Made by a program: the position numbers and the translations under genes
NCBI GenBank assembly: GCA_036652735.1
Contig: JAVVVI010000032.1
Coordinates: 1-26,756, forward strand
DNA length: 26,756 bases
Reading direction: 5' to 3'
From: JAGOGN01 sp036652735
GTDB lineage: Bacteria > Bacillota > Clostridia > Lachnospirales > Lachnospiraceae
Shown here: positions 1 to 7,738 of the stretch, piece after piece
How positions within the stretch are numbered: position 1 is the first letter of the stretch
Layout: each line of letters begins with the position of its first letter
The notes under the pieces: model-generated
What the model was told of the DNA's origin: nothing
The model's input: the letters and a program-made list of their open reading frames with translations, nothing else
The model's database searches: none

Positions 1-10
1 GATAAGCCAT
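1..10 (-). CDS. 5' end of an unidentified leftward gene (cut by the window edge)
   Basis: Only the first codons are visible: an ATG at 10-8 followed by GCT TAT (Met-Ala-Tyr), running off the window. The start is supported by AGAGG at 21-17 (minus strand), six bases upstream of the ATG, and by a good promoter at 96-123 with no other gene to serve. The 5' untranslated region would be about 80 nt. Nothing can be said about function. Without the promoter and ribosome binding site I would not call three codons a gene. Confidence 0.45.
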
Positions 11-56
11 TTGTAGCCTCTTTTACTTTTAACAACTGATGAAAACGGGATATCAA

Positions 57-117
57 AATATCACCACTATACCTAAGATTTAAGTTACCTCTATCATTAT
101 AATATAGTGATGATATT
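57..117. repeat. 15-bp inverted repeat with 31-bp spacing, possible double operator
   Basis: The arm at 57-71 (AATATCACCACTATA) matches the reverse complement of 103-117 (TATAGTGATGATATT) at 14 of 15 positions. One arm fills the -35/-10 spacer of the leftward promoter and the other lies about 20-30 bases downstream of the expected transcription start. Because the right arm is upstream of the start it would not be in the transcript, so two protein binding sites are more likely than an RNA hairpin. Confidence 0.5.
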
Positions 118-123
118 ATGCAA
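96..123 (-). promoter_or_regulatory. Promoter of the left-edge gene
   Basis: On the minus strand, TTGCAT (123-118) and TATAAT (101-96) are separated by 16 bases. The start of transcription would fall near position 89, pointing out of the window. The spacer coincides almost exactly with the right arm of the inverted repeat at 57-117, which suggests repressor control. Confidence 0.55.
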
Positions 124-191
124 GTACATTCAAAAAATTTTATAATATTTTTATCGCAGAATTCATCTTAATTCGATCGTTTGTCTTAAAC

Positions 192-2843
192 TTACCTTTT
201 TTTCATTTGAGCAAGACGTTCTTCCACCTGTACCATCATCTGACGGTATTTTTCTTGTTTTTCCTGTTCCTCACTGATTTTTTCCTTTGGGGCACGGCTG
301 GTAAACTTCTCATTTCCCAACATTGCTTCTGAACGCTTTAGTTCTTTTGTTAATCGTTCCTTTTCCTTTTCCAGTCGTTCCTTTTCCTTATCAAAATCAA
401 CAAGATCCTCTAATGGAATATAGATCACTGCATCCGGAACCACTGTTGATACGGCATCTTCTGCAATTCCCTGCTGATCCTTTTGTATGGTCACTTCATT
501 GGCTGAAATAAGTCCCTGATAGGCCGTCTGAAACGTTCGGAATGCCCTCGTATTTTTTTCAGAAGTGGTTACAATAATGACTTTCGCTTTTTTGGATGGT
601 GGCACTTCCATTGATGTCCGAAGATTACGAATACTTCTTACCAGCTCTTTTACTGTCTCTAATTGTTCTTCCTCTTCCTTATAATTATATTCTTCTGTAA
701 ACACAGGCCAGTTTGCTGTCATAATGGTTTCCTCTGTCTCATGAAGTGTACAATAGATCTCCTCGGTAATAAATGGCATATAAGGATGCAATAATTTCAA
801 GGCCTGCGTAAGCACCAGCTTTAGGGTCCACAGCGTTTTATTTGCTTCCTCCTTCTGCTCTTCCTTTTTCCATAAACATGGTTTTGACAATTCAATATAC
901 CAATCACAGAATTCATCCCAGATAAAATCATATACCTTTGATACGGCAATTCCAAGTTCGTACTTATCCATATTGTCCGTAACTTCTTTTGCAAGACGGT
1001 TCACCTTTGACAAAATCGCCTTATCCAATGCCCCAAGCTCTGACAGCTTAGGTTCTGTCACCTTAACACCATCCAGGTTCATCATGATAAATCTGGAAGC
1101 ATTCCATACTTTATTGGCAAAGTTACGGCTTGCTTCTACTCGTTCCTCATAGAATCTCATATCATTTCCCGGTGCATTTGCCGTCATTAATGTAAGTCTT
1201 AATGCATCTGCTCCATATTGGTCTATAATCTGAATTGGATCAATTCCATTTCCTAAGGATTTGCTCATTTTCCGTCCTTGGGAATCTCTGATTAATCCAT
1301 GGATTAACACTGTATGAAACGGTGCTTTTCCGGTATGTTCATAGGCAGAAAATACCATTCTTACTACCCAGAAAAAGATAATATCGTATCCGGTAACTAA
1401 TACGCTGGTTGGATAGAAATAATCCAGTTCTTCTGTCTTTTCCGGCCAGCCTAATGTAGAGAATGGCCAAAGTGCTGAGGAAAACCAGGTATCCAGTGTA
1501 TCCTCATCCTGGTGAAAATGTGTGCATCCACATTTTGGACAAACAGCCGGTGCCTCCTTTGCCACAATGATTTCATTGCAGTCTTCACAGTAATAGGCAG
1601 GTATACGGTGACCCCACCAGAGCTGTCTTGAGATACACCAATCCCGAATACCATCCAGCCAATGAAAATAAGTCTTTGCAAAATGCTCCGGAACAAATTT
1701 TACTTCTCCTTTTTCCACTGCTTCCCTTGCCGGGCCAACTAATTCATCCATTTTTACAAACCACTGCGGTTTTGCCATTGGCTCTACTGTGGTCCCGCAT
1801 CGCTCATGGGTTCCTACATTGTGAGAATGTTCTACTACTTTTACCAAAAGTCCCAGTTGTTCTAAATCTGCCACCATTGCTTTTCTAGCTTCGTAACGGT
1901 CCATTCCTGCATATTTTCCACAACTCTCATTCATTGTTGCATCATCATTCATTACATTTAAAATCGGTAAATTATGACGTTTTCCTACTTCAAAATCATT
2001 TGGATCATGAGCCGGTGTAATTTTAACAACTCCTGTTCCAAATTCCCGGTCTACATATTCATCTGCTACAATTGGAATCTCTCGATTTACCAAAGGAAGA
2101 ATTACCTTTTTTCCAATTAAATGTTGATACCTTGGGTCTTCAGGGTGCACCGCAACCGCTGTATCTCCAATCATAGTCTCCGGACGTGTGGTTGCAATTT
2201 CAACAAATTCCGTGCTGTTTGCAATTGGATAAAGGATATGCCAAAAATGTCCTGCCTGTTCCTCATGTTCCACTTCTGCATCTGAAATAGAGGTCTGACA
2301 TACGGGGCACCAATTAATAATTCGGTTTCCTTTATAAATATATCCTTTTTGATATAACTTTATAAAGACTTCTGTTACGGCCTTTGAGCAACCTTCATCC
2401 ATTGTAAACCGCTCTCTGTCCCAATCTGCCGCAGATCCTATTTTCTTAAGCTGGTTAACAATGCTTCCTCCATATTCTTCTTTCCATTCCCAGGCACGGT
2501 CCAAAAATTTCTCCCTGCCCAGTTCTTCTTTATGAATTCCATCTTTCTTTAAGGCTTCTATAATCTTGATCTCCGTTGCGATACTTGCGTGATCGGTTCC
2601 CGGCTGCCAAAGGGTATTGTATCCCTGCATCTTTTTAAAACGAATTAAAATATCCTGCATGGTGTTATCAAGGGCATGCCCAAGATGTAGTTTCCCCGTA
2701 ATATTTGGGGGTGGCATTACAATGGAAAATGGTTTCTTGGTTCGGTCTACCTGAGAATGAAACTGTTTCGTGTCTTCCCATTTTTTATACAGTCGTTCTT
2801 CTAATCCCTTTGGATCATAGGTTTTTGCTAATTCCTTACTCAT
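192..2843 (-). CDS. valS: Valyl-tRNA synthetase
   Basis: This is a cytoplasmic class Ia aminoacyl-tRNA synthetase (883 aa, normal for bacterial ValRS) that charges tRNA-Val with valine. The Rossmann-fold signature HLGH is at residues 53-56 and KMSKS at 525-529. The CP1 editing domain, which hydrolyses mischarged Thr-tRNA, lies at about 190-340 (TTRPETMIGDTAV; GTGVVKITPAHDPNDFEVG). Two Cys pairs (419/422, 435/438) look like a zinc knuckle. An anticodon-binding domain follows, and the last 70 residues are the charged coiled coil typical of ValRS, which contacts the tRNA. The start has GGAGG seven bases upstream. The gene has its own promoter and T-box leader, so it is induced by uncharged tRNA-Val. 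No convincing terminator follows the stop; 124-191 offers only a weak A/T-only hairpin. Confidence 0.98.
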   Translation of the reverse strand: MSKELAKTYDPKGLEERLYKKWEDTKQFHSQVDRTKKPFSIVMPPPNITGKLHLGHALDNTMQDILIRFKKMQGYNTLWQPGTDHASIATEIKIIEALKKDGIHKEELGREKFLDRAWEWKEEYGGSIVNQLKKIGSAADWDRERFTMDEGCSKAVTEVFIKLYQKGYIYKGNRIINWCPVCQTSISDAEVEHEEQAGHFWHILYPIANSTEFVEIATTRPETMIGDTAVAVHPEDPRYQHLIGKKVILPLVNREIPIVADEYVDREFGTGVVKITPAHDPNDFEVGKRHNLPILNVMNDDATMNESCGKYAGMDRYEARKAMVADLEQLGLLVKVVEHSHNVGTHERCGTTVEPMAKPQWFVKMDELVGPAREAVEKGEVKFVPEHFAKTYFHWLDGIRDWCISRQLWWGHRIPAYYCEDCNEIIVAKEAPAVCPKCGCTHFHQDEDTLDTWFSSALWPFSTLGWPEKTEELDYFYPTSVLVTGYDIIFFWVVRMVFSAYEHTGKAPFHTVLIHGLIRDSQGRKMSKSLGNGIDPIQIIDQYGADALRLTLMTANAPGNDMRFYEERVEASRNFANKVWNASRFIMMNLDGVKVTEPKLSELGALDKAILSKVNRLAKEVTDNMDKYELGIAVSKVYDFIWDEFCDWYIELSKPCLWKKEEQKEEANKTLWTLKLVLTQALKLLHPYMPFITEEIYCTLHETEETIMTANWPVFTEEYNYKEEEEQLETVKELVRSIRNLRTSMEVPPSKKAKVIIVTTSEKNTRAFRTFQTAYQGLISANEVTIQKDQQGIAEDAVSTVVPDAVIYIPLEDLVDFDKEKERLEKEKERLTKELKRSEAMLGNEKFTSRAPKEKISEEQEKQEKYRQMMVQVEERLAQMKKR

Positions 2844-2860
2844 ATAATTCCTCCTCTATC

Positions 2861-3120
2861 CTATTGCATAAAAAAAGCCCTTTGCAATCTTATGCAAAGG
2901 GCGTATTTACGCGGTACCACCTTTTTTTACATGGAATCTCCATATAATCTCATTGTTGTTAACGGGAACAACCCGTGAAAACTTACTCTTACTTCAGTCT
3001 TCCGGTTCAAAAGCTACCTTCTCCACTTCCTTGTCTTAGAGCAATCTTTCAGCCGATGAATTGCACTCTCTGTTAAGAATCCGTGGATACTCCTCTTTCT
3101 CATTACCTTTTTCAAATATA
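2861..3120 (-). promoter_or_regulatory. Valine T-box riboswitch (valS leader)
   Basis: This untranslated leader binds uncharged tRNA-Val and controls valS by transcription antitermination. The conserved T-box GGTGGTACCGCG lies at about 2921-2910 on the minus strand. The antiterminator can be drawn: AAAGG (2924-2920) pairs with CCTTT (2900-2896), the tRNA-acceptor bulge UGGUACC is left open, and GCGU/ACGC closes the top. In Stem I, the specifier loop 3' side reads AGAAGGUAG opposite AGGAGUAU, which places GUA (valine) at 3017-3015, in register with the well-studied glyQS T-box. AGAGAG and a GCTGAAAG motif fit the distal Stem I. The mutually exclusive terminator follows at 2902-2870. Confidence 0.95.
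2870..2902 (-). terminator. T-box regulatory terminator
   Basis: A perfect 10-bp stem (GCCCTTTGCA with TGCAAAGGGC) around a 6-nt loop is followed by seven U residues. Its 5' arm contains the CCTTT segment needed by the antiterminator, so the two structures are exclusive. No other terminator lies between the RND gene and here, so this hairpin probably also ends read-through RND transcripts. Confidence 0.93.
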
Positions 3121-3123
3121 TGC

Positions 3124-6100
3124 TTAACTATAGCGACTTTTATTGGACTTGTCAATAGTCTTTTTTTCCCTGTGGAACAGGTCATACAGACAGGGTACTA
3201 CAAATAATGTCAGAAGCGTTCCATAAATCATTCCACCAATGGTTACCATGGCCATAGGCTGAACCATATCAGCCCCCATACCAAAGCCAAATGCCATTGT
3301 TGACATCGCTAAAATTGTTGTTAAAGCCGTCATAAAGATTGGGCGGAGCCTTGTTTTCCCGGCTTCTACTATGGCCTCTGCTTTTGTCATTCCTCCATGA
3401 CGCAGCTGATTAATATAATCCACCAGAACAATTCCATTATTTACAATGACTCCCGCCAGCATAACAAAGCCAATCATGGCAATGACACTAATTTCTTTTC
3501 CTCCCAAAAACAGTGCAAGGAATCCTCCTGTAAATGCCAATGGTATTGTGAACATAATAATAAATGGTGAGAGCAGGGACTGAAACTGAGCCACCATAAT
3601 TAAATAAATGAATGCCACTGCTAAAATTAACATTAATAGAATCTGGTGAAATGCATCATTTATCGTTTGGTCTTCACCCTGCATCTTTGCAGTATATCCA
3701 TTGGGAAGTTTATACTCTTTAAGAAGTTTTTGTATATCCCGGCTTACCTTACCTACATTATGGTCCTCATCAATCATTGCCGTAACATTCATATATCTTC
3801 CCTGGGCATTCCTGCTTATGGTTGCCAATGTCTGTTTTTCCTGAATCTTAATAACGCTGCCCAATGAAGCTTTTTTCTCATTTCCCTCTTTATCCTTATA
3901 GTCAAAGGTTATTTTTTCTAAATCTTTCCCTGTAATGGCTGTCTTCTTGTCACCGGATACAAATACCTGGTACTCATCTGTATCTGTCGTAATATTTGTG
4001 CTGCTTGTGGCCTCAGCAATTTTTTCATATACAATCGAATATACCTGGGCTACTGTCAGGGAATATTTACTTGCCTTCTCTTTATCTACCGTGATTGACA
4101 ACTGTGAAATCCGATTGTCCAACCCATCCGATACTTCCGTTGTACCTTCCACTCCTTCTACCATTTTCCCAAGATCCCCTGCTATCTTCTGAAGCTTATC
4201 CAAATCACGTCCTTTTATTTGAAGGGTAATTCCCGCACTCATAAATGCACTCATATCCATAGATGATGGGTTTACCTTGACCTCACAATCCAGTGTTTTT
4301 GTCTTTTCTTCAATCTCTTTTCCAATCTCTGCATTGTTCCGGTTTTTATCTTCTTTTAAAATAACATAAATCGAAATATCCGTTTCTTCCTTTTGAGAAT
4401 TTAAACTACCGGATGAAGCTCCTGCCATTGCCCCAACGGTCTCTACTCCGTTTACTTTCAGAATCTGTTTCATTGCCTCATCTGCTAATGCAGTGGCAGC
4501 GGTAAACTCGGTTCCTTCTTTGGGTATTAGGGTAACATTCATCTGTGTACTGTCCATCTCAGGCATAAATGCGGTTCCATTCGTTGCCGCTGCTGCAATA
4601 CTCACAATCAGCATTATTGTTACGCCAATAAATACAAGTGGCTTAAATCGCAGCACCTTAAGAAGAATTCTACCATAAAATTCCTGAATTCTCTGAAACA
4701 ATGGGTGCTTTTTACTGACACATTTTTTCAGTAAACCGGCTGCCATCATAGGCACTAATGTAAGTGAAATCAAAAGACTGGCTAAAAGTGCATATGCTAT
4801 GGTAAGTCCCATATCCACAAACAGCTGTCTGGTAACCCCTTCTGTAAATACAATGGGGAGAAATACACAAATGGTAGTTAAGGTCGATGCCACAATGGCA
4901 CCTGTAACCTGTTTTGCGCCTTTCACCGCTGCCTCACGAACATCTGCACCCTCATTTCGCATTCGATAGATATTCTCAATTACCACAATGGAATTATCCA
5001 CCAGCATCCCAATTCCAAGCGCAAGTCCCGACATAGAGATCACATTCAATGTTACTTTTGAAAAATACATAAGCACCAATGCTGCTACAACACTAATTGG
5101 AATAGAGAAGGCAATCACAATGGTTGGTTTTAAATCCTTAAGGAAAAAGAAAAGAATGATAATTGCCAAAATACCGCCAATAATCATATTTTCCACAACT
5201 GATTTTATAATAAACTCAATATAAATACCTTGATCCATTAATGTTGTTAAATGTAAATCCTTGTTTTCCGCCATGAGACTTGAAAATTTATCCTTGATTA
5301 AATTTGTTACATCTCCGGTGGCATAACCCGTTTGTTTCTCTATGCTAAGCATCACAGCAGAATTGCCATTTACTTTTGCATAAACTTCTTCCCCGTTATT
5401 CACTGTTTCAATCGTGGCTACATCCTTGAGTCTTATGGGCTCCATTCCATCCATTCCCATATCCATAAGAACCAGGTCTTCCAATTCCTCTACGCTGGTA
5501 AGTTTATCCCCTACCCGAACCAAATATTGCTTTCCTTCCTGTTCCACATAGCCTGCAGGCATAGAAAAGTTTTGTGCTGTCAAAATACTTTCAAGGGTGC
5601 TTTCGGTAAGGACCGCTGTTAAATCCGCCGCTGCGTAGGCACTTTTTTTTGTCTCATTCAGTGTTTTTTTTGCCTCTTCTATTTGTTTTTCTCCACTGGA
5701 TACCTGTGCAGAGGCGCTTCCCATCTCAGCAGCACCGGAGATTTGCGCCGAATTCAGCTTACCTATATTGTCATTGATTACTGCGATTCCTGCTTCTATA
5801 TCTGTACTCTTCTGTTCCAATGCAGTAATTCCCTGTTCCATGTTTTGCAAACTCTGTTTTGCATTTTTAATTGCTTTCGGTAGTGTCTTTAACGTGATTC
5901 CTTCCGGCAGCTGTTTTTCAATTTCACCCAATTGGGATTTAAGCGCTGCAAGTGCTGCCTTCTGAACGTCATCCGGTTTCTCCAGCTTTTCTAGTTTCTC
6001 AATTTGTATTTTCAACTGATTCACGGTAGCATTCAGCTTATTTAATTGCGTCAGTGACTTTGTAAGTTCTCCTCTGCTATCATTTAAGTCACCTGCTTTT

Positions 6101-6885
6101 TCCATAAGCTGACTCTTTGTCTGCATCAGCTGTATCTTTTCATCGTTTAATGCATTTAATGTTGCACCCGTAGAATCAATCCATTGATTCTGACCACCGG
6201 AAAGTGATCCTGACTGCTGTTCTAATGCAGCTCCTGTCTTAGCAAGCTCCCTGTCTGCATCTTTAAATTTTTGATCCAGTGATTTTTTAATCTTATTATT
6301 TAATGCCTCTATTTTACTGCTGCTTAATTCTACCTGGATATTCTCCTGAATCTCACCCTGTGAACGAACCGATGCGACTCCCTCAATACTCTCAATTTCC
6401 GGGATAAGTTCTTTCTCTACATAGTCGGTAATTTCCTTTCCCGACTTCCCTTTTATATCCCCTGCGGCAACCATAATGGGCATCATATCCGGATTCATTT
6501 TCATAATCATTGGATTCCCTACAGAGTCATCCCAGATGCTGCTTAACTGATCCAGGCTCTCTCTCATCTCAACTGTTACAGAATCCATATTCGCTGATTG
6601 CTGAAATTCAAGAACAACAACGGAAAGACTGTCCTTTGACTGTGAGGAAACTTTCTTTATATTGGATACCTTTGCCATTGCTGCTTCTATGGGTGCAGTT
6701 ACTTTCTCTTCTATTTCTTCCGGACTTGCTCCCATGTCTGAGGTTGCTACAATTGCATAGGGCATATTCATATTCGGAAGCAGATCCGCGCTCATTTTCG
6801 TAGCCGCAACAATTCCCAATATTAATACCAGTACAATTCCAACAACCACCGTATATGGCTTTTTTACACTAAATTTTGATAACAT
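3124..6885 (-). CDS. RND-family efflux transporter (AcrB/SwrC-like) with a coiled-coil insertion
   Basis: This is a proton-driven membrane exporter of the AcrB/AcrD/AcrF type, here in a Gram-positive context; the substrate is unknown. At 1253 aa it is about 200 longer than AcrB. TM1 is at residues 11-29, the first porter half at 40-500, a membrane bundle at about 553-720, the second porter half after 770, and the final bundle ends near the C-terminus. The extra length is a Gln/Lys/Leu-rich coiled coil at about 196-420, inside the region matching the docking subdomain. The TM4 motif reads GMLVDNSIVVIEN, so the first of AcrB's two aspartates (D630) is kept and the second is Asn. The TM10 motif reads VIVNNGIVLVD, with Asn in place of the AcrB lysine. 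GGAGGA precedes the ATG. No membrane fusion protein or TolC gene is adjacent. The family is certain, the substrate is not. Confidence 0.93.
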   Translation of the reverse strand: MLSKFSVKKPYTVVVGIVLVLILGIVAATKMSADLLPNMNMPYAIVATSDMGASPEEIEEKVTAPIEAAMAKVSNIKKVSSQSKDSLSVVVLEFQQSANMDSVTVEMRESLDQLSSIWDDSVGNPMIMKMNPDMMPIMVAAGDIKGKSGKEITDYVEKELIPEIESIEGVASVRSQGEIQENIQVELSSSKIEALNNKIKKSLDQKFKDADRELAKTGAALEQQSGSLSGGQNQWIDSTGATLNALNDEKIQLMQTKSQLMEKAGDLNDSRGELTKSLTQLNKLNATVNQLKIQIEKLEKLEKPDDVQKAALAALKSQLGEIEKQLPEGITLKTLPKAIKNAKQSLQNMEQGITALEQKSTDIEAGIAVINDNIGKLNSAQISGAAEMGSASAQVSSGEKQIEEAKKTLNETKKSAYAAADLTAVLTESTLESILTAQNFSMPAGYVEQEGKQYLVRVGDKLTSVEELEDLVLMDMGMDGMEPIRLKDVATIETVNNGEEVYAKVNGNSAVMLSIEKQTGYATGDVTNLIKDKFSSLMAENKDLHLTTLMDQGIYIEFIIKSVVENMIIGGILAIIILFFFLKDLKPTIVIAFSIPISVVAALVLMYFSKVTLNVISMSGLALGIGMLVDNSIVVIENIYRMRNEGADVREAAVKGAKQVTGAIVASTLTTICVFLPIVFTEGVTRQLFVDMGLTIAYALLASLLISLTLVPMMAAGLLKKCVSKKHPLFQRIQEFYGRILLKVLRFKPLVFIGVTIMLIVSIAAAATNGTAFMPEMDSTQMNVTLIPKEGTEFTAATALADEAMKQILKVNGVETVGAMAGASSGSLNSQKEETDISIYVILKEDKNRNNAEIGKEIEEKTKTLDCEVKVNPSSMDMSAFMSAGITLQIKGRDLDKLQKIAGDLGKMVEGVEGTTEVSDGLDNRISQLSITVDKEKASKYSLTVAQVYSIVYEKIAEATSSTNITTDTDEYQVFVSGDKKTAITGKDLEKITFDYKDKEGNEKKASLGSVIKIQEKQTLATISRNAQGRYMNVTAMIDEDHNVGKVSRDIQKLLKEYKLPNGYTAKMQGEDQTINDAFHQILLMLILAVAFIYLIMVAQFQSLLSPFIIMFTIPLAFTGGFLALFLGGKEISVIAMIGFVMLAGVIVNNGIVLVDYINQLRHGGMTKAEAIVEAGKTRLRPIFMTALTTILAMSTMAFGFGMGADMVQPMAMVTIGGMIYGTLLTLFVVPCLYDLFHREKKTIDKSNKSRYS
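3127..3155 (-). promoter_or_regulatory. Promoter of the valS T-box transcript, inside the RND gene 3' end
   Basis: TTGACA (3155-3150) and TATAGT (3132-3127) are separated by exactly 17 bases. This near-consensus housekeeping promoter overlaps the last ten codons of the RND gene, whose stop is at 3126-3124. The transcription start would be near 3120, just before T-box Stem I. Confidence 0.85.
5626..6300 (-). other. Segment encoding the coiled-coil insertion of the RND transporter
   Basis: Residues about 196-420 interrupt the first porter half between a strand like AcrB's subunit-docking region (QVELSSSKIEALN) and its continuation (DLTAVLTESTLESILTAQN). The composition is Lys, Glu, Gln, Leu, Asn and Ser with almost no aromatic residues. 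Heptad-like runs (LNKLNATVNQLKIQIEKLEK; LQNMEQGITALEQKSTDI) suggest antiparallel helices outside the membrane. Boundaries are approximate. Confidence 0.7.
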
Positions 6886-7011
6886 TTTTTTCCTCCATTT
6901 TCTAACGGTCTATCCATATCAGATTAAGGTTAGCACTCCACATCCTAAACTTCAATCTTATTTTTATTAAAAATTTCTAAACTATATTTCTTTCCTTTTT
7001 TTCTCTTCATA

Positions 7012-7020
7012 TGCTATAAT
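7012..7020 (+). promoter_or_regulatory. Extended -10 promoter of cheC
   Basis: TGCTATAAT is a perfect -10 hexamer (7015-7020) with an extended -10 TG; the -35 region is pyrimidine-rich and weak. It lies in the 216-bp divergent gap 6886-7101 between the RND gene and cheC. I saw no confident promoter for the RND gene in that gap; TTGAAG with a 17-base spacer to TAACCT on the minus strand is the best but weak candidate. Confidence 0.65.
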
Positions 7021-7101
7021 AGATAGTACAAAATCTATTTATTTACAATAATTTTTAGATAAATTTCCAAACAATATAAATGGAAAAAGGAGGCATTATG
7101 T

Positions 7102-7722
7102 ATGTCAATTGACAACCTGGAAGACCTGCAGGAAATACATCTGGACGTACTAACTGAAATTGGCAACATTGGTTCCGGCAATGCAGCCACTGCTCTTGCA
7201 ACCTTATTGAATACTTTTGTTGATATTCAAATTCCCAACATTCAGTTGATTGATTTTGATAATATCTCTCAGATTCTTGGTGGAAATGACTCTCTTGCTT
7301 TGGCTATGAGTATTCAATTAGAAGGTGACCTGAATGGAATGATGCTCCACATTATTCAAAAAGATTTTGCAAGCACACTCATTAATAATTTTTATGAATG
7401 TGAAATTGATACCATTCGTGACTTAAGCGAGATGGATATGTCTGTTCTTCGGGAAATGAGTAATATTACCTGTGCTGCCTATGTGAATTCTTTGGCAAGT
7501 CTTACCAATATGATGATTAATATCTCTCCCCCCAGTGATCATGTGGATTTAGTTGGAAATCTTTTAAAGGTGCCCCTTACATCCTTTCATTCCTTGGGAA
7601 GTCAGGCCCTTTTTATAGATGAAACCATGATGATTACTAATTCTGAAATTAAAAGTCATATGATACTGGTTCTTGAACTTGAATCCCTGAAGATTTTATT
7701 TCATCGATTTGGAATTCACTAA
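7102..7722 (+). CDS. cheC: CheY-P phosphatase CheC
   Basis: CheC dephosphorylates CheY-P and, in Bacillus-type chemotaxis, partners with the receptor deamidase CheD. The 206-aa protein matches the normal family size and carries both active-site copies of the D/S-x3-E-x2-N-x22-P pattern: D15, E19, N22, P45 and S114, E118, N121, with P143/P144. The family hallmark EIGNIGSGNAATAL is at 19-32. The start has AAGGAGG eight bases upstream; the ATG four bases earlier is in another frame and stops after four codons. No other chemotaxis gene is in view. The next gene, a LysR regulator, begins 16 bases after the stop, so the two are probably cotranscribed. A FliY- or CheX-like role is less likely given both sites and the size. 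Confidence 0.9.
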   Translation: MSIDNLEDLQEIHLDVLTEIGNIGSGNAATALATLLNTFVDIQIPNIQLIDFDNISQILGGNDSLALAMSIQLEGDLNGMMLHIIQKDFASTLINNFYECEIDTIRDLSEMDMSVLREMSNITCAAYVNSLASLTNMMINISPPSDHVDLVGNLLKVPLTSFHSLGSQALFIDETMMITNSEIKSHMILVLELESLKILFHRFGIH

Positions 7723-7738
7723 TTGGAGGTATACACAA

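Noticed and set aside
124..191. A/T-only hairpin after valS.
   Set aside because: The stem has no G-C pair, so it is not convincing as a terminator.
1451..1888. Open reading frames of 60-90 codons antisense to or out of frame with valS, and similar ones throughout the window.
   Set aside because: They lie entirely inside well-supported genes, lack ribosome binding sites, have low-complexity or Cys/His-rich translations and match no family I know.
6901..7010. Promoter for the RND gene in the divergent gap.
   Set aside because: The best candidate (TTGAAG, 17 bases, TAACCT) has a poor -10, so it is mentioned only in passing.
7709..7738. TTG start for the LysR gene overlapping cheC.
   Set aside because: The GTG at 7739 has GGAGG at the right distance and gives the usual LysR N-terminus.
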